From NCBI GenBank assembly GCA_964563295.1, contig CAZLWX010000035.1, positions 1 to 33,209 of the forward strand: 33,209 bases of DNA. Reading direction: 5' to 3'. Positions 30,861-33,209 of this stretch are shown one piece after another. Source of the DNA: Chryseosolibacter sp964563295 (GTDB lineage Bacteria > Bacteroidota > Bacteroidia > Cytophagales > Cyclobacteriaceae). The position numbers and the translations under genes are program-made. Positions within the stretch are counted from its first letter, which is position 1; each line of letters opens with the position of its first letter. The notes beneath the pieces are model-generated. The model was not told the DNA's origin and ran no database searches. It saw only the letters and a list, made by a program, of their open reading frames with translations.

Positions 30861-32561
30861 ATGCATTCATCATTTAGATTCATTTCACTTTTTTTCTTGT
30901 CCACGCTGACGACGTTCGCCGTTGCGCAGGAAGACCGGTTGCTTTCTATCGTCGAAAACGAACTAAAGCGCGAGATGGCTGAGTTCTCCAAAGTCGGCGA
31001 ACCCCCATACTTCCTCTCTTATCGAATAAACGACGTGCAGACGGCCGTGGTGACTTCGTCTTTCGGTAGCCTCACCGCTTCACAGAACGACCGTTTCCGT
31101 ATCCTTGTCACCGACATCAAAGTTGGCGATTATAAGTTTGACAACTCACACCCGATCAATTCATTTGAGGATATTGATGTGCCCACTTACGGGGGTTGGG
31201 GCGGTGAATCTGTCGAGCTGCCACAAGATGACCAACCCGAGGCCATCAAGCTTATGCTGTGGCAGCAAACACAGGATTCTTACCGGTCAGCCCTCAACGT
31301 GTACAAGGCCCTGAAAAATTCTCCTCAAACGGGCAGGGATGAGAATGTCGACGACTTTTCCAGAGAGAACCCTTCGGTCCATGTTGATCCGCCCCAGGGA
31401 GATTTTGCAGCTTTTTTTAAAAACGAAGACTGGACGGAACGCATCAAGAAATATACTGCTCCATTTCTCTCGTCCCCGGAAATCATCGAGGCCGAGGCTA
31501 CACTTGAAGCTGGAGTCGAGCGAAAATACTTTGTCTCCTCTGAAGGCTCCCGAATAGCCCAGAACCGCACCTATGCCTATCTCAACATTCAGGGATCGGT
31601 GAGAGCAGAGGATGGAGATGTTGTTCCCCTTCATAAATCATATTTCGCGTTTTCTCCGGCCGACTTGCCAACAGACGAGCAGATCCTCAAAGACGTCGCG
31701 GCGATGGTCGCCAAACTAGAGCTGCTCCGGATTGCGCCTGTCGCTGAACCCTACACCGGTCCTGCTATACTGTACGCCCATGCCGCGGGAGTTTTCTTCC
31801 ACGAGATCTTTGGCCATCGCGTTGAAGGCCATCGGCTGAAAGACATCAGCGATGGTCAGACTTTCAAAGGAAAAGTGTCGGAAGAAGTGCTTCCCAAATC
31901 GCTCAGTGTCGTGTTTGATCCGACGTTGTCCCATTTTGAAGGCCAGGCTTTGAATGGCTTTTACCGCTTTGACGATGAAGGGGTGGTGGCGCAACGGGTG
32001 AAGGTGGTCGATAATGGCGTACTGAAGACGTTTCTGATGTCGCGGACGCCTATTGAGAATATTTCAAGGTCGAACGGTCATGGCAGGGCCCAGGCTGGCA
32101 CCGAGGCGGTTTCACGGCAATCCAACCTGATAATCGAGAATGCGCGGACCATGTCGATGGCTGAGCTACGTAAAATGCTCATCAGCGAATGCAAGAAACA
32201 AAAGAAGCAATACGGGTATATGTTTATGGACGTAGTTGGAGGGTTTACCACGACTAACCGATTCATGCCCAACGCGTTCAATATTTTCCCTACGGAGGTT
32301 TACCGAATATATGTTGACGGCAGACCCGACGAACTGGTTCGCGGAGTCGACCTCATCGGTACACCGTTGGCGATGTTTGCCGAAATCAAAGCTGCAGATG
32401 ATAAACGCGAAGTCTTCACCGGTTTTTGCGGCGCAGAATCGGGGAGCGTGCCGGTCACCGCAATCTCGCCATCCTTATTTGTGAAAAGGATCGAAACTCA
32501 AAAGAAACCGCTCACTCAAATCGAAAAACCTATCCTTGACAGACCTGCCGGGGGCAACTAA
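30861..32561 (+). CDS. Secreted TldD/PmbA-family metalloprotease
   Basis: 566 residues from the ATG at 30861, which begins a signal peptide (MHSSFRFISLFF, ending TFAVAQ, about 23 residues). The TldD-type zinc site is H314-E-I-F-G-H319 in AAGVFFHEIFGHRVEGH, with Cys523 in FCGAESGSVPV as the expected third ligand. FDDEGVVAQRVKVVDNGVLKTFLMSRTP and NLIIENARTMSMAELRKML follow the family order. Cytoplasmic TldD and TldE form a heterodimeric protease that trims peptides; this copy is exported, as seen in Bacteroidota. The next gene starts 12 bp downstream and encodes a related protein, so the pair probably forms a complex. The exported substrate is unknown. Confidence 0.9.
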   Translation: MHSSFRFISLFFLSTLTTFAVAQEDRLLSIVENELKREMAEFSKVGEPPYFLSYRINDVQTAVVTSSFGSLTASQNDRFRILVTDIKVGDYKFDNSHPINSFEDIDVPTYGGWGGESVELPQDDQPEAIKLMLWQQTQDSYRSALNVYKALKNSPQTGRDENVDDFSRENPSVHVDPPQGDFAAFFKNEDWTERIKKYTAPFLSSPEIIEAEATLEAGVERKYFVSSEGSRIAQNRTYAYLNIQGSVRAEDGDVVPLHKSYFAFSPADLPTDEQILKDVAAMVAKLELLRIAPVAEPYTGPAILYAHAAGVFFHEIFGHRVEGHRLKDISDGQTFKGKVSEEVLPKSLSVVFDPTLSHFEGQALNGFYRFDDEGVVAQRVKVVDNGVLKTFLMSRTPIENISRSNGHGRAQAGTEAVSRQSNLIIENARTMSMAELRKMLISECKKQKKQYGYMFMDVVGGFTTTNRFMPNAFNIFPTEVYRIYVDGRPDELVRGVDLIGTPLAMFAEIKAADDKREVFTGFCGAESGSVPVTAISPSLFVKRIETQKKPLTQIEKPILDRPAGGN

Positions 32562-32573
32562 ATCGATATTGGC

Positions 32574-33209
32574 ATGAAACGATTTACTTTTTTTCTTGTG
32601 TCGCTTTTGGTGTGGATTGCCACCAACGGCCAGGACAGCGGCCACGATCCCCTTCTGAGGGCGATGCAGGATGAGATCGACAGGAATCTCAAAGGTCTCC
32701 GGCAGCCAGGGTACGATGCGCCTTTCTTTATCATGTATGGCATCCAGGATCAGAAAATGTACACGATCGGCGCAACGCTGGGTTCTCTGAGTGAGTCGTC
32801 AGAATCGTCTAACCGCTTCAAGACTACCACACGCGTTCTTGTTGGCGACTATCAATTCAACGACGAAAGCCTCGAAGATAACTTGCACAGTTCGCCGACC
32901 GTGCTTGAAATTGGGCTCCCCATCGATGGTGACTATGAGGGTGTGCGAAGAGCATTCTGGTCGGCTACCGACAAGATCTACCGCGATGCTGCTCGCCACT
33001 TCAAGAAACACCAGGAGGCATTACGCGAAACAGGAAAGACGCTGGATCAGATCCCGCACCGTTCTTTTGCGCAAGCGCCGCCGGTAAGAATGGTTTCAAC
33101 AATGGAGCCATATTCGTTTAATAAAAAGGAATGGGAGGGTCGCGCCAGGCAGTTGTCTGCTCTCTTTCTGAAGGATCCCAACATCCGGAATTCAGGTGTC
33201 ATGCTGCGC
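32574..33209 (+). CDS. Second TldD/PmbA-like secreted protein (3' end outside window)
   Basis: 212 codons open to the window edge, without a stop codon. A signal peptide is clear (MKRFTFFLVSLLVWIATNGQ). The following residues (HDPLLRAMQDEIDRN, FFIMYGIQDQKMYTIGATLG, FKTTTRVLVGDYQFNDES, FWSATDKIYRDAARHFKKHQ) parallel the N-terminal half of the upstream TldD-like protein (SIVENELKREMAEF, PPYFLSYRINDVQTAVVTSSFG, FRILVTDIKVGDYKFDNS). It is therefore a paralogue and likely partner. The catalytic half lies beyond the window, so whether it keeps the zinc site (TldD) or not (TldE) cannot be told here. It starts 12 bp after the upstream gene. Confidence 0.85.
   Translation, partial: MKRFTFFLVSLLVWIATNGQDSGHDPLLRAMQDEIDRNLKGLRQPGYDAPFFIMYGIQDQKMYTIGATLGSLSESSESSNRFKTTTRVLVGDYQFNDESLEDNLHSSPTVLEIGLPIDGDYEGVRRAFWSATDKIYRDAARHFKKHQEALRETGKTLDQIPHRSFAQAPPVRMVSTMEPYSFNKKEWEGRARQLSALFLKDPNIRNSGVMLR

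Noticed and set aside
1..33209. Phage, transposon, island or defence system
   Set aside because: No integrase, transposase, tRNA, toxin-antitoxin pair, restriction or nuclease genes were found; content is ordinary chromosomal.

Overview
The window looks like chromosomal DNA of a member of the Bacteroidota, probably a Cytophagales-type soil or water organism (inference). The evidence is a GC content near 50%, start codons without clear Shine-Dalgarno sequences, several TAnnTTTG-like -7 promoter elements, many lipoproteins and secreted proteins, a TonB-dependent receptor with an N-terminal carboxypeptidase-regulatory-like domain, a DUF4856/imelysin gene pair and SprB-like repeats. I see no transposase, integrase, tRNA, rRNA or CRISPR array.

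Left part (1-6373): a 7-bp tandem repeat array and a promoter precede a tightly packed four-gene operon. It encodes a DUF4856 lipoprotein, an imelysin-family lipoprotein, a full-length homologue of vitamin K-dependent gamma-glutamyl carboxylase (transmembrane part plus lumenal-type C-terminal domain, with the catalytic-type Lys and His conserved) and a FecA-like TonB receptor. Genes abut or overlap, so they are almost certainly co-expressed. The cluster reads as an outer-membrane metal (iron) acquisition system with a built-in carboxylase, and is the most interesting part of the window.

Middle-left (6641-15185): secreted or lipid-anchored proteins, three of which carry c-type heme motifs. They are a large beta-propeller/HEAT/cytochrome c protein, a carboxypeptidase-regulatory/cytochrome/lyase-like propeller protein, a lipoprotein with three equal CHRD repeats followed by a clear terminator, and a SprB-repeat lipoprotein with a CX4CH heme-type motif. 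A BON-domain protein and a small unknown protein run on the minus strand (15193-16140).

Middle-right (16264-23246): a zinc-ribbon coiled-coil protein translationally coupled to an ABC ATPase with no permease nearby, a class A penicillin-binding protein (PBP1A type), then a minus-strand operon of an MFS drug exporter, a DHFR/RibD-like reductase and a small ferredoxin-fold-like protein. This operon diverges from a GlxA-type AraC regulator, whose promoter carries a perfect inverted repeat.

Right part (23493-33209): the regulator is followed by a co-directional run of a secreted metallo-beta-lactamase-fold protein, a secreted sugar-isomerase-like TIM barrel, a DoxX protein, an unknown membrane protein, a GNAT acetyltransferase and a DUF3352-MORN fusion. 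After these come a secreted HSL-type hydrolase lacking the usual serine and two secreted TldD/PmbA-type proteins, the second cut off by the window end.

Across the window at least seven intergenic stretches carry degenerate arrays with the same 7-bp period but different unit sequences, and two carry a shared palindrome (TCCCGAYAG..RTCGGGA). These are a genome-wide type of structure that gene annotation does not explain.
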